A DNA stretch of 33,818 nt, taken from Zancudomyces culisetae. Taxonomy: Eukaryota; Kickxellomycota; Harpellomycetes; Harpellales; Legeriomycetaceae. Position 1 is the first letter of the stretch; each line of letters begins with the position of its first letter. The stretch spans positions 1 through 33,818 of the forward strand of contig LSSK01000445.1 of the NCBI GenBank assembly GCA_001969505.1, read 5' to 3'. Under the pieces are notes generated by a model. It did no database searches. It worked only from the letters and a program-made list of their open reading frames with translations, and was not told where the DNA came from. Both the position numbers and the translations under genes were made by a program. Below are positions 1 through 10,657 of this stretch, one piece after another.

Positions 1-323
1 TAGGTATTAGGTATCGTGCTGTGAGATGATTCGCGTATTGGTTGTTGATAAAAACAAACCTTGTCACTGGTGATTGATTGGCAATATTACACGTAAATAT
101 TTTTGGATTTATTGTTTTTTTATTGTTTTTATTTTGCTCTTTCATGTGCTCCAACCAAAAATATACAAATATAAGTTACACGAATCAAATGATTATTAGT
201 GGGAAAAAGCCTATGCGCACTTTGAGCAGTTTCAAATACATGTAGATCCTTTTAATTCTGTACTTTTAAATACTGCTCCTTTTTACACTATCCATGTACT
301 AACTTGCCTTGTTTTGTCTTATC

Positions 324-345
324 TTGTGTTGTGTTGTGTTGTGTT
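324..345. repeat. TTGTG pentanucleotide microsatellite
   Basis: Four consecutive TTGTG units, followed by a degenerate GT-rich stretch to about 365. It is a simple sequence repeat in non-coding DNA. Confidence 0.8.
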
Positions 346-1231
346 TGATTGTGTAGTGTTGGATTTGTGTTATGTCGCGTGCGGTTTTTTTTGGTACTGA
401 GAGTAAGCCTAAGATTAAACAGTTTACAACCTAGCACACGTTACTAAAGCAAAAGAAATAATAAAACTAAAAAGTATGTATGTCAAAAAGATGCCAATAT
501 ACAGTTACAACTCTTAACACATGACTGGAAAAAAACCAAGAGCCACTATTGCCACCATTTACCGCTTCTTTGCGTTTTGCGTCCTACAAAACTTTTTCGG
601 TTAGCTGACCATTTATTTAAGTTTGGCGAAATTAACTGCTTATTCTTCTATAAAAGAAAAAGGATTATAAACAATATGGACAAATACTTCAAAATGTTTT
701 CTGGACTTCAAAAAAATTAATTTTAGGTAGCGAAAGAGAAAATATAAACAAAGACACGAATACTTATTAGAATCAGTAAAAAGGGTTGTCATAATTTCCG
801 CCAGAAAATCTATCAATGTATATGAAAGTAGAATAAAACAAACACACAAGCTAATGAACGGGGCCAGAAAATAAACATAAGAATATAATTTGGATTATTA
901 TTTTTTTTCTCCCACAATTTCGAGATCATTTTAATGCCAATTCTAGGAAGGTATTATTATATTTCAATTTTATTTGCAAGTTCGTGACTTGTCAAATTAC
1001 AAAAAAGTGCAACACTGGTTAAATGATTTGCCAGTTATTATTAAATGTATGGTAAACATTGCGTTTTCAAAAAAAATAAAAAATAAAAAACATTGAAAAC
1101 AATCAGCGCATTAATACTACTTGTAATCAATCCATCTAATTTTTTCTTTTTTCCCAGTTTAAAAAAAATTTTTTTTTATTTTGATACGGGATTGTTTTAT
1201 TTATATTCCGGCATTACAAGAGGTGGAAACA

Positions 1232-1252
1232 GGGAGGGGGAGGGGATAAGGG
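1232..1252 (+). other. Potential G-quadruplex tract upstream of the BET gene
   Basis: Four G-runs (GGG, GGGGG, GGGG, GGG) separated by loops of 1, 1 and 4 bases fit the usual G3+N1-7 pattern. The purine run continues to about 1258. The tract lies about 370 bases upstream of the start codon in otherwise AT-rich DNA. Whether it folds or regulates anything is inference. Confidence 0.6.
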
Positions 1253-1624
1253 AGGAGGTAGAAAATTAAATGATATTTGCTCATTTGTTATACTTGGCTA
1301 ATATTTTTTTTTTGTCAATATATAAGAATTATACAAGTACGAATTGAATTTTTTCATGATAAATAAATACGAGTTTTTAATTATTTTTCTCTCTTGCATA
1401 AACAAATAATTTTTTGATATTTCTCTATGTATGTTTTTTTTTATGTTGTTATATTTTATTTGTAAAACAAATCAAGCAATAGGAATTACCTGGAATAGAC
1501 TTAGATTAGCAAGGATTCGAAAATAAAATCGTCGATTTGTACTATAGAAATTTGTAGACGAAATAGGAAAACTCGGGATTGGCATTACATAGAATAGATA
1601 TAGAACCAAAAATATAAAATATAG

Positions 1625-4600
1625 ATGATGGCAATAAACGTGGCAGAACCTACATTGGAGCAAGATGTGGGCGCCAAGAAGAATGCGACAGAAATATCCA
1701 AGCCTCAGCAACAACAAGTACAAGAACATTCTCAGGAGCAAGTACAACCTGAAAACCCACAACAAGCTGAAAATATTCGAGATGAGGATGTGGAAAAAAA
1801 CGATGAGAAAGTAGAGGATATGGAAGTAGATGAAAAACAGGTTTTAGAGCAAGAATGTAAATTCGAGGATGTACCAACAGAATCTGAAATTACTGGTAGT
1901 GAAAAGGAGGAAGTGAAGGAAGAAAAAGCAGAAATTAAAGAGCATGAAATGGAGGAACGCGTAGTAGAGCATGATCAAGAAAATGAAAAAAGTAAAGTTG
2001 TTGGAGAACAAGAAGAGGATATGGAGCTAGCGAGTCAACCTTCAAAAGAACAGGAGATCAAAGAACAGGAAATGAGCGAAGTAGTAGAAAAAGAGGAAGG
2101 AAAGGGGTTGGAGGCGAAGAAGGAAATAGAAAAAGAAGTAAAAGTAGAAAAGGAAGTAGAAGTAGAAAAGGGAACAGAAACGAATTTGGAAACAAAAGAG
2201 GATGTGAAAGAGACGGAGACAAAACCGGTGGAAATAGAAATAGAAACAGAAACAGAAAAACAACAAAAGTTGGATATGTGTGAAGAGGAAGATAAACAAA
2301 GGGAAATGGAAGTAGAAGCGAGCGAAGAGGTAAAAGTAGAAAAGAGTCGAGTAGCTGTGGAGGCTGAGACTGGGCTCGATACATTTGATGAAGTGGAGGG
2401 TCAGGAAATTATTAAAGAGAACTTAAAGAGAAAACAAGAAGACGTAGAAGAGATAAAAGGGAAGGAGAATAAGATAGAAGAAAATGAACAAGACCAAGTG
2501 AAAGAGGAGGAAAAGAAGGAAGAGAATCGCATAGGAGAGAGAGAAAAAGAAGAGCCAGAGGCCAAAAAGGCCAGGATAGAAGGTGAAGAACACAGAGAGA
2601 CACAGATAAGCAAGGAGCAAAGCAAATACATAGCGGCAATGCTGAGGTCATTGAAGAGACACCGAGATGCAGGACCGTTTTTGGAGCCGGTGGATGTGGA
2701 GGGGCTGGGGATTCACGATTATCCGATAATAGTTAAGCATGCAATGGATTTGGGGACGGTGGAAAGAAGGTTTAAGGAGCAGAAGTATACGAGAGTGGAA
2801 GATTTTATTAAAGACATGGAACTAATATTTAACAACTGTTATTTGTACAATGGGAAAGAATTGCCAGTGAGTCTGATGGCACAGAATTTAGAAAATGCGT
2901 TTAGAAACCAGTTGAAGAAGATGCCGGCGAACACGGTGGTGAAGCCAGATTCAGTTGTGGAGAAGGAAGGAGAGGTGCGTAGACAAAAACGAGAAACACA
3001 TCCACCACCAAGCAAGGATATTCCAACCAATGTAAATGCGGGGAAGAGTCACAAAAAAGGATCAGTTTCATCGGTAACGGGTGCTAATGGAGTAACTACG
3101 GCATCGTTAGAAGCACATCGGCTGAAGTTTTGTGGGACAGTGATACGGGAAATGTTTAAAAAGACATATACAGACATAGGATACTTATTCTACGAGCCAG
3201 TGGATTGGAAAGAGCTGAACATTCCCCAATACCCAAAGGTTATTAAAAACCCAATGGATTTGGGCACGATTCGAAAGAAATACGACGCTGGATTATACAA
3301 TTCATCAGACGAGTTTGAGGCGGACGTTCGGCTAATGTTTAACAACTGTTACAAGTTCAATCCACCAAATCATCCTGTCCACCTTGCTGGGAAACGATTT
3401 GAAGAAATTTTTGACAAGAAATGGGCTGAGCTACCGACTGCTGAACAGATTCAACAACAAGCTAAACCTTCGCGTCGCCGAGAAAGCTCAACGACATCGG
3501 TTGACTCGTCGTTGATTCAATCGCTTGAACAGAGTCTGCTGGATATCACCAGACAAATCCAAGTTCTTAAACAGAGCGATGAATACAAGAGAAACGAAGA
3601 ACTGACCTCATCTCAATCGGTTTCAGCATCAGGAAGAGGAAAGCAGCGTCCGTCTTCTGTATCCAAACACCAATCGAAATCAAAGAGAAAGACGTCGAGT
3701 TCAGGGTCCACTAAGCAACACCGCCGGAAAGCTAGTGGGAGCACAACTGAGTCACTAAGTAATGAATACGACTCTAAAATGTCAATTAATAATGGTGCAA
3801 ACGTGCACCTAACGCTGGCTCAAAAGAAGAGTCTTTCAAACAAAATCGAATCGTTGCCTTTTGATAAGCTACAAACCGCGATAGATATAATCAAATCGGC
3901 TTATCCGCATCTTATCAGCGAGGAAGAAGAGATTGAACTGGATATTGAACAGCTCGATAACGAAACTGTCAAGCGGCTGTACGATTTTGTCGTGTTAAAC
4001 AAGCCTGCTACATTTAGCAATCGATCCAGAGTCTCTGCTGCCGGTAGCAACAGTTCGGGCTCTGTCAATTCTACTTCTAAACACTCTTCGTATTCGTCCC
4101 ATCCTAGAGATTCGCTGATGTTGGAGCAGAAGTTAATGGCCTTCGATTCCGATAATAAATGTAATTGTCTTATTTACCCCTATTGCTTTAATGCGAACTT
4201 TTCTTTTAAACATCTTATTTATTTACTAATTTTTTTTTCTTGTAGCATTGTCAAGCAAAAACACCGCTGCAAACAACAATACGCTCAAGCCAATTGTGTA
4301 TTCCTCTTCATCTTCCTCATCGGGTTCATCTCCGTGTTCCTCGCCCGACCATCCATCTTCCAGTGCTAACAATAATAGTAAGAGTGCCAATATAAATTAT
4401 GGTGTGAGTAATGTTAATATCCGTACATGTAAATGAATCTATTTATATCATGGTCTCTTCTTTTCTACCTTGCATCTCTTTTTTATTTTTTTTAAAACTT
4501 TTTATTTTTTTTTTGATGGTATTCAGGATTGTACTTTTATTCATTCAATTTGGTTATATATATGTATGTATGTATATATATAATAGTAAAAACAAAAAGG

Positions 4601-5671
4601 CTCAGGATCAATTTTGAAAAAGCTGACTCTTCAACTATTCATCCTTCATCTTCTTCTTCATCTTCTTCATCTTCATCCGTTCTTCTCTCAAACAAACCCA
4701 ATGTAAAAATTTCGATCTCAGGAAATAAAATTATTATTAAGGGCAACATTCCAATGTCATCGCTTTCAACCAATACTATTGTTGCTGCTACTGATACTGC
4801 TACTACCAATATTGCCAATATCACTACTACTAGTACTAACACTGCCACTACCACACCATTAAAGCCATCTTCATCATCTGTTAAAAGACCAAATCAAACC
4901 TCCAACCAAAATTCAAATCCAAACCTCAATCCTAATTCCAATACTAACGCTAATGCTAATACTAATACCAACTCTAAACCTGGGTTCAAACCCAAACCAC
5001 CTCGACAGTCACACTCGTTTTTATCCTCATCGGATATCCTCACTCAGTTTAACCTTCTTAAACAAAAAGAACAACAACTATTCAACAGACTGAGTGCCAG
5101 TAGTAAACCCTCGTCTCAGGCCCAACAACATGCTGGTTCAAATAAAAACAACCTTGCTGGGAATCCATCATCATTAGCAACAATGTCCCAAAATCCCGCT
5201 ACCTCTCATTTCTCACCTGCCCGGAATCCCGGTCATGCTGCTGCTGCTACTTTTCACAGTGTTGATTTCGTTAATGAACCATTTAGTCAGGAAAAATTTG
5301 ATTACCATACTAACCTCATCAATTCAATCCTTTCCACCAATACCAGTACCAGTACCAATACCAGTACCAATACCAATGCTAATACCAATTCAGACTTCAA
5401 AAATCTAAACTCTGCTGGACTCTCCAATCTGGATTTGTATACCCAATCCAATGTCTGTTGTGATTTTGAATTGTTTTTATTTGGACATCCCCATCTACAA
5501 AAGCACCAGTACCATTGGAACACCTTGACGTCTTCTTCATCTATTACCTTAACCAATGCTGATACTGGTAGTAGCGGTGGTACTGGTAATGGTAGCAATG
5601 ATAATAGTGGTGATACTAATTCTTGTGATTTGTATGTTTTATTGACAAATTACTTGACGCTAAATACGTAA
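1625..5671 (+). CDS. BET-family double bromodomain protein (Bdf1/BRD4-like)
   Basis: Nuclear chromatin reader; BET proteins bind acetylated histone tails and recruit transcription factors such as TFIID. Exon 1 is 1625-4160. Residues 1 to about 330 are an extremely Glu/Lys-rich, probably coiled segment. Bromodomain 1 spans about 332-440 (PMDLGT-like box HAMDLGT, acetyl-lysine Asn409 in CYLYN). Bromodomain 2 spans about 497-610 (NPMDLGT, Asn579 in CYKFN). An ET/NET domain lies at about 728-795. The Trp of the usual WPF shelf is replaced in both bromodomains (GPF, YLF). Intron 1 is 4161-4245 (gtaatt...tgtag). Exon 2 starts at 4246 and ends at 4407 or 4428; both donors are in phase with exon 3 starting at 4587 after aatag. 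The tail is Ser/Asn/Thr-rich, including an 11-Ser run, and stops at 5671. Predicted length is about 1,260 residues. Exon 1 identity is very sure; the tail after 4400 is uncertain. Confidence 0.9.
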
Positions 5672-5876
5672 TTATCCTTGTTATTATTTATTACAACTCT
5701 GATTCTCTTTATTATTGTGTTTTTACAAGATATTCAAAAAAAAAATTAAATAAATGTATACAAGTCTATCTTTTTTTTAATACTTTTTAATGAATAAATA
5801 TTATATAGCTTGTTATTCGTCATCCTTCTTGTTGATTTATATTTATATTCCAAAAAGAGTTTGCGTACCGAAAAAA

Positions 5877-5897
5877 CCCCTTCCCCACTCCCCCCCC
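5877..5897 (-). other. C-rich tract, G-quadruplex-capable on the minus strand
   Basis: C4, C4 and C8 runs separated by 2 and 3 bases. The C8 can supply two runs of three, which meets the G3+N1-7 pattern on the complementary strand. It lies 206 bases after the BET stop codon. Confidence 0.45.
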
Positions 5898-6110
5898 AAA
5901 AAAATCAAAAAATATGAACCGATGCAATATTTCGGGGATAGTGATAACAAATATGTAACAAAACAAATTTTTGGTGTATTTTGTTTATTTCGGTTAAAAA
6001 TACGTGTAGATGCCATTCTTATTGTGACTATTATTATATATCTTTACATGGTTGATTCAAACAAAAAAAAATCAACCAAGTTATTTGTGTGTATTGTTCA
6101 ACTAGATTGG

Positions 6111-6163
6111 ATCACATCACATCACATCACATCAAATTGAATTGTATTATATTGTATTATATT
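6111..6163. repeat. ATCAC pentamer and TGTATTATAT decamer repeats
   Basis: Four ATCAC units (6111-6130) are followed about 11 bases later by two copies of a TGTATTATAT-type decamer (about 6142-6163). These are simple repeats in spacer DNA. Confidence 0.75.
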
Positions 6164-6574
6164 GGATTGGTCTTGATTTGTAGTATGAATCTGTGAAACT
6201 ACAACATTTAAACATAAACAAGCTATTGTATAACTAGAGAGCTTTGTTGCTGTCATAGGCCGTTTTATTTTTTTTTATATTTACATTTTTATTTTATTAC
6301 ACATTACTAATCAAAATCTTATATTACTGACCAACAATATCCACTATTTTCTATTTTGCTTTTTAAAATGCAAAACTAGAACTAAACAAATAGTATAAAA
6401 AGATGCAATTATGTTTGTGTATCATAAGTGTATGTAAATTTGATTGGATAACAAAGAGAAAATTGGTTTATATTTCTATCAATTGGTACCAAAATCTATA
6501 ATAAATCATCAAGATTATATAAATCAAAATCTGATCCAAATAATTTCAGCTACTTTGCTACCTTTATATTTCCT

Positions 6575-6598
6575 CCCCCTCTCCCTCTCCCTCACCCC
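6575..6598 (-). other. Potential G-quadruplex (C-rich on the plus strand)
   Basis: C5, C3, C3 and C4 runs separated by regular 3-base loops, giving a textbook quadruplex motif on the minus strand. It sits in the middle of the BET-protease spacer. Confidence 0.6.
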
Positions 6599-7343
6599 TT
6601 TATTCACCACTTTTCAGAATGTTTTATCTTTAATACAAAAAAGTCAGAATTGCTATTGAATAAAAGTATGGCTTTATCAAAGACGTAAAAAAAACTAGAA
6701 GCTGCGCAAAAAATAAAAAACAAAAAAAAATACAAGCTTAGACTCAAATAACCATCTAATAATAACAACGGTATAACGTAAGCAAAGGTAAAAAAAAAAA
6801 ATAGAATCACAATCACCACTAAGTCTTGCCTCATTATTTTTTTTCTTAGTAAATGTATGACAAAGAGTTTGTCAAATATAAATCACGCTGTATTTTACAA
6901 ATCTCCAAAAATAAAATAAAAATACACCCAGTTTTATTTTTTAGATTAGTTGAGACGTTCATTTTACTATTTTTTATTTTTTTTATTTTTTAGTCAATAA
7001 CAAAATGTTTTAAAATCAATTACTGTAATACTAGATTTTTATATAAAGTATTTAATGAGTTTAGATTTTTCCACGTTTTTTATATCCTATTTGCTTATCA
7101 CTACTGTTTTCCTTGTTTCACCATTTAAATAAAGCTTGGTATAAAAAATAACAGGAGCTTTTAAAATCAAATATAGGAATCAGTTATATATAAATAAACA
7201 TAAATTATCAAAACCCACAAAACTAACTATTTCTAGATCAAAAAATAAAATATAATCCACTCTCTATTTCTCCCTTCTGATCATTCTTATTTTGTCAAGA
7301 TTTGATTTTATAAACAATACAAGGATATTTACCGAACTAACGA

Positions 7344-7398
7344 TAAAATAAAATAAAATAAAACAAAAAAAAAACTAATAGTAATAGTAATAGTAATA
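7344..7398. repeat. AAAAT and TAATAG simple repeats before the protease start
   Basis: About four AAAAT units (7344-7362) are followed by an A-run, then three to four TAATAG units that run directly into the ATG at 7399. They probably form part of the 5' UTR of the protease mRNA. Confidence 0.7.
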
Positions 7399-8547
7399 AT
7401 GCTTGTTTCAAAAACATCCAACATCTTGTCCACCATTGTGGCGTCGCTGCTCCTAAGCACAAACTCATCAGTCTTCGGCTATGTACCACGCGATCAAGAA
7501 GACAGTGGAAATGGAAATGGAAACGAAACAACTATGTTCATACCAAATAACTTTACGCTTTCGGCCAACGCACGGATTATCAATGGATCACCAGCCGCAC
7601 TTCAAGAGTTCCCTTATGCAGTCTTTATCTACTCTGAAGTATCTAGAAGTGCTGAAGTATGTACAGGTTCTCTGATTGCAGATAACGTCGTGGTCACAGC
7701 AGCCCATTGTCTGCTCTACAACTTGTCCTATACATTCTCACCCTCACAGATGCTTGTCTCTGCAGGAAGTGTCTCAAACATTCGGAACAATTACGATCGC
7801 TACAAAGTCTCCAAAGTAATCCCACATCCACAGTTCAGTAAAGCATCGCTTCGCAATGACATTGGTTTGATTATTCTCAGTTCTCCTGTTCCGAGCTCAA
7901 AGGCCACACCTGCAACTATATACAATGAGAGTGTCAAGGACAACATGAACGTTATCGCTGCCGGTTGGGGTGTCACCTCCAACGACGAAGACGCCACATC
8001 TGCCTCGGTTCTCAACAAAGTCCCTCTCGTCACCTCATCCTCCGCTACCTGCAAGACACTTAACCCTTTCTGGTCCTCTAACAGTGGCTCCAGCATTTGC
8101 ACACTCAATGTAAGTGGTCAAGATACTTGCTATGGTGACTCGGGTGGTCCTCTCGCATACCCTGTAAACGGTGCAAATTATCTTGTCGGTTTGACAAGTT
8201 TGGGCAATGCCCCAGGCAGCGAGAATAGCGATGACCCGCCTATTTGTGGTGCCGAGGGTGGTGCTGGTTATTATACTCGCGTAGCCTACTACCTCGACTG
8301 GATCGTTCAAGTCACTGGTCTCACCAAGGATCAACTCCTGACTCCTGGCTCAAATGCCACATCGACTGCTGACAGTAGTTCCGATTCTTCAGGTATCTCC
8401 TCGCGACTTATTAGTGACTCTACCAGTTCTAATCGCTCTACCAGCTCTAAATCCGACACTTCATTCTCACCAAAGACCGCACACATGGCAAAGTACTTTG
8501 TGTTTGTGCCTGTTATCACCCAGATTCTTGCCTCCCTACTTATGTGA
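7399..8547 (+). CDS. Trypsin-like serine protease, secreted, probably GPI-anchored
   Basis: Extracellular S1-family (chymotrypsin-fold) endopeptidase of 382 residues. Residues 1 to about 27 form a signal peptide. A propeptide ends at Arg59, and the mature enzyme would begin IING (position 16 in chymotrypsin numbering). The triad is visible: His103 in TAAHC, Asp154 in NDIGL, Ser248 in GDSGGP. Asp242, six residues before the serine, is the specificity-pocket aspartate that gives cleavage after Arg/Lys. Several N-glycosylation sequons are present. After the catalytic domain (about residue 305) comes a Ser/Thr-rich stalk, then a hydrophobic C-terminus (YFVFVPVITQILASLLM). That layout is expected for a GPI-anchored cell-surface protein (inference). 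A transmembrane anchor is the alternative. No intron is seen. The gene is convergent with hexokinase. Confidence 0.93.
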   Translation: MLVSKTSNILSTIVASLLLSTNSSVFGYVPRDQEDSGNGNGNETTMFIPNNFTLSANARIINGSPAALQEFPYAVFIYSEVSRSAEVCTGSLIADNVVVTAAHCLLYNLSYTFSPSQMLVSAGSVSNIRNNYDRYKVSKVIPHPQFSKASLRNDIGLIILSSPVPSSKATPATIYNESVKDNMNVIAAGWGVTSNDEDATSASVLNKVPLVTSSSATCKTLNPFWSSNSGSSICTLNVSGQDTCYGDSGGPLAYPVNGANYLVGLTSLGNAPGSENSDDPPICGAEGGAGYYTRVAYYLDWIVQVTGLTKDQLLTPGSNATSTADSSSDSSGISSRLISDSTSSNRSTSSKSDTSFSPKTAHMAKYFVFVPVITQILASLLM

Positions 8548-9238
8548 AAACCTTGAGACCGTTGTTGTTTTTAAACTTTGATTTGAAACAACCTTTTGTA
8601 TTGCATAATTAATCATACCTCCCGCCCCCTATTTATTAGTGGGATTTTAGTATATATAATGTACCCTGCATAATACAATATGTTATAGTATAGTACAGTA
8701 CAGCATCTAAAGCAGTTTTTTGTCATCAGTCTGAACCGATTATTGCTTTTGGTGTAATATGTACTAACGAATTAAGATTCACCCCCCTTCCTTCGTTTCC
8801 CTACCCTAATAAACTTATGATTTATCCTTACACTTATCACACATACACGGTTTTGAGACTAAACTACTCATATCTACCTATTGTGCAACATTGACATTGC
8901 ATAGAGTCTGTACAATACACTTTTAAACTAATATTCAAGGTTGGGGGGAAGGGCGCAATCGATCTTTGCTTGTTTTTCTTTTTTTTAAAAAAAAGGTATA
9001 CCATGTCCTGGAAGAATCTAACAATTATTACCTTTATTTCTGTGAGCACTCAGTAAATTAGTTTGACAACAATTTTTCTGATAAAAAGAATGAAATAAAT
9101 AAACTACTATTGAAAACAATAACAAACAAATCAAGTAGGTTAATAATGGGAGAAAAAGAGAGAGAGAAAAGCCCAACTGAAAAGAAAGACAATTCAACTC
9201 GATTCAACTCAATCTATTAACCTGGAAAGTTCACAAAT
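8548..9238. other. Convergent spacer (3' UTRs), no gene seen
   Basis: This lies between the 3' ends of the protease and hexokinase genes. It has short C-runs at 8618-8629 and 8782-8806 and a G-run at 8943-8954. The small open frames are not convincing. Confidence 0.6.
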
Positions 9239-10657
9239 CTAGTTTGTAGCAATCATAGCAACAATGGCAGCTCCAACACCTGATCCATCCTTAGACAAAA
9301 CAAGTTTTAACCTTGATGCACGCTCTTCTCCCAAGAATTTCTTACTTTCTTCGATAAGAGATTCCTCAAATTCTGGATAAAATTGATACATGGATCCGTC
9401 AATACCTACACTGACACCCTCTTCGCTGTCTAGAAGTTCAGGTCTCCATAGAAGGACGGCACACATGGCTGCTGCACTGAGTTTCTTAGCGCGGTCGCCC
9501 ACAAGGCGGCACACTCGCTTGACAGTTTGTCTGTCTTTGAGTGTAGTTTCGGGGATGTTAAGCGACAATTCAATAACGACTCGGACCTCTTCCAAATCAG
9601 CAGACTCATCAGCAACAATTGTAGATACATATGATGTATCGAATCCATACCCTGTGTTAAGCTCGGTAGAAGAGCGACCTCCAAATAGTGCGCGGCGGTC
9701 AATCATCCACAAAAGTGCGTTACGTGCGACTTCACCCAAGTACATTCCTGAAATCATCTTCTCATACGACTGCAATCCAAAGTTGGGTGACTTGCGGTTA
9801 AGCTTGTTGTCGTATGGTGTGTATGGCAACAGCTTGAGGGCATTGTCAAAGGCACCCCATTCCATGTTGATTACCATCTCGTCAATGCTATCCTTGTCAT
9901 CGCCGTTGTATTTCTCAATTTTTGAAGCCTTCTCCCAGTAGCAAGCATTTGTTCCTGTTCCAAAGATAATTCCCATCTGTGCGTTTGGAAATGAGTATCC
10001 ACTAGTCATCAATGAACCAACTGTATCATTGACAAGTGCTACAATCTTGACGCGCAAGTGGTGTCTCATGAATGCATCCTGTGTCATGTTGACAACGTCA
10101 CGGCCAACTGCATTTGGTACGGAAAATCCCTTGTTCCACATTACCAGATTGCCTCTCTTGATTCCGGTCTGGTTTACTGGGAATGAAAATGTAAATCCAC
10201 ATGGAACATATCCAAGGCTTGGGTCAACTGGAACTTTGTGTAAAAACAAGAATTTTTCAACACAATCCGCAATGAATTCAAAAAGTGTTGATGCTTTGGC
10301 CTCAGCTGGGATTGGGTATTTCATTTGCTCCATATCAAATGTGGAATCCCCCTTGAGTTGCACCAAGCACACTCTAAGGTTGGTTCCTCCAAGATCCAAC
10401 GCCAAGTATGATCCTTTCTCTTTTCCGGTAGGTCTCTTTGTGACATATGATGGGATCATTGGCAATGAACTTTCTTTTCCCTTCAATCCATTGTCCATCT
10501 CTTGGTGGAATTCCTTGATGATATCACGCATCTTTTCGTCAGAAACCATAAACTCCTCCTCCAACTCCTTTAGCATGGCTTCCACTCTTTCATCTTCGTG
10601 GATACCTCTGCTTCTTGCACTGTTAAGATGCACTAGCTTTTCCATGTTTACTGTCAT
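9239..10657 (-). CDS. Hexokinase
   Basis: ATP-dependent phosphorylation of glucose and other hexoses to the 6-phosphate, the first step of glycolysis, in the cytosol. At 472 residues it is close to the usual fungal length (about 485). Visible motifs are the phosphate-1 loop LDLGGTN (87-93), the sugar-binding segment FSFPVNQTG (157-165), catalytic Asp211 in LVNDTVGS, phosphate-2 loop FGTGTNA (232-238), and the C-terminal adenosine-binding DGSGVGAA (457-464). The protein is intact and appears intronless. A second Met at codon 5 is an alternative start. A TATATAAATA on the coding strand at 10668-10677 is only 11-20 bases before the ATG, too close for a normal TATA box. Upstream is the long 10.7-14.0 kb spacer. 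Which paralogue type (hexokinase or glucokinase) is not resolved by eye. Confidence 0.96.
   Translation of the reverse strand: MTVNMEKLVHLNSARSRGIHEDERVEAMLKELEEEFMVSDEKMRDIIKEFHQEMDNGLKGKESSLPMIPSYVTKRPTGKEKGSYLALDLGGTNLRVCLVQLKGDSTFDMEQMKYPIPAEAKASTLFEFIADCVEKFLFLHKVPVDPSLGYVPCGFTFSFPVNQTGIKRGNLVMWNKGFSVPNAVGRDVVNMTQDAFMRHHLRVKIVALVNDTVGSLMTSGYSFPNAQMGIIFGTGTNACYWEKASKIEKYNGDDKDSIDEMVINMEWGAFDNALKLLPYTPYDNKLNRKSPNFGLQSYEKMISGMYLGEVARNALLWMIDRRALFGGRSSTELNTGYGFDTSYVSTIVADESADLEEVRVVIELSLNIPETTLKDRQTVKRVCRLVGDRAKKLSAAAMCAVLLWRPELLDSEEGVSVGIDGSMYQFYPEFEESLIEESKKFLGEERASRLKLVLSKDGSGVGAAIVAMIATN

Larger units (their letters stand above)
1..1624. other. Upstream spacer of the bromodomain gene, no gene seen
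   Basis: AT-rich sequence with many A and T homopolymers. Short open frames on the minus strand give hydrophobic, Phe/Leu-rich translations typical of T-rich non-coding DNA, and no family is recognisable. A pentamer repeat lies at 324-345 and a G-rich tract at 1232-1260. The last few hundred bases presumably hold the promoter and 5' UTR of the BET gene starting at 1625, but I see no clear TATA box at a normal distance. Confidence 0.6.
5672..7398. other. Spacer between the BET and protease genes, no gene seen
   Basis: AT-rich 1.7 kb holding the BET 3' UTR (AATAAA-like bases near 5747-5755) and the protease promoter. Open frames of 60-116 codons translate into low-complexity Ile/Phe/Lys-rich sequence and none resembles a known family. 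Simple repeats lie at 6111-6163 and 7344-7398, and C-rich tracts at 5877 and 6575. A TATATATAAATA at 7185-7196 is a possible but distant TATA element for the protease. Confidence 0.6.

Noticed and set aside
2042-2651. Several minus-strand hydrophobic open frames
   Set aside because: These are antisense shadows of the Glu/Lys-rich N-terminus of the BET protein; GAA/AAA codons reversed give Phe/Leu/Ser runs.
4602-4608. CAG acceptor at 4602-4608 for BET intron 2
   Set aside because: No upstream donor gives the right phase to enter the downstream frame from there, while the aatag acceptor at 4582-4586 fits two donors.
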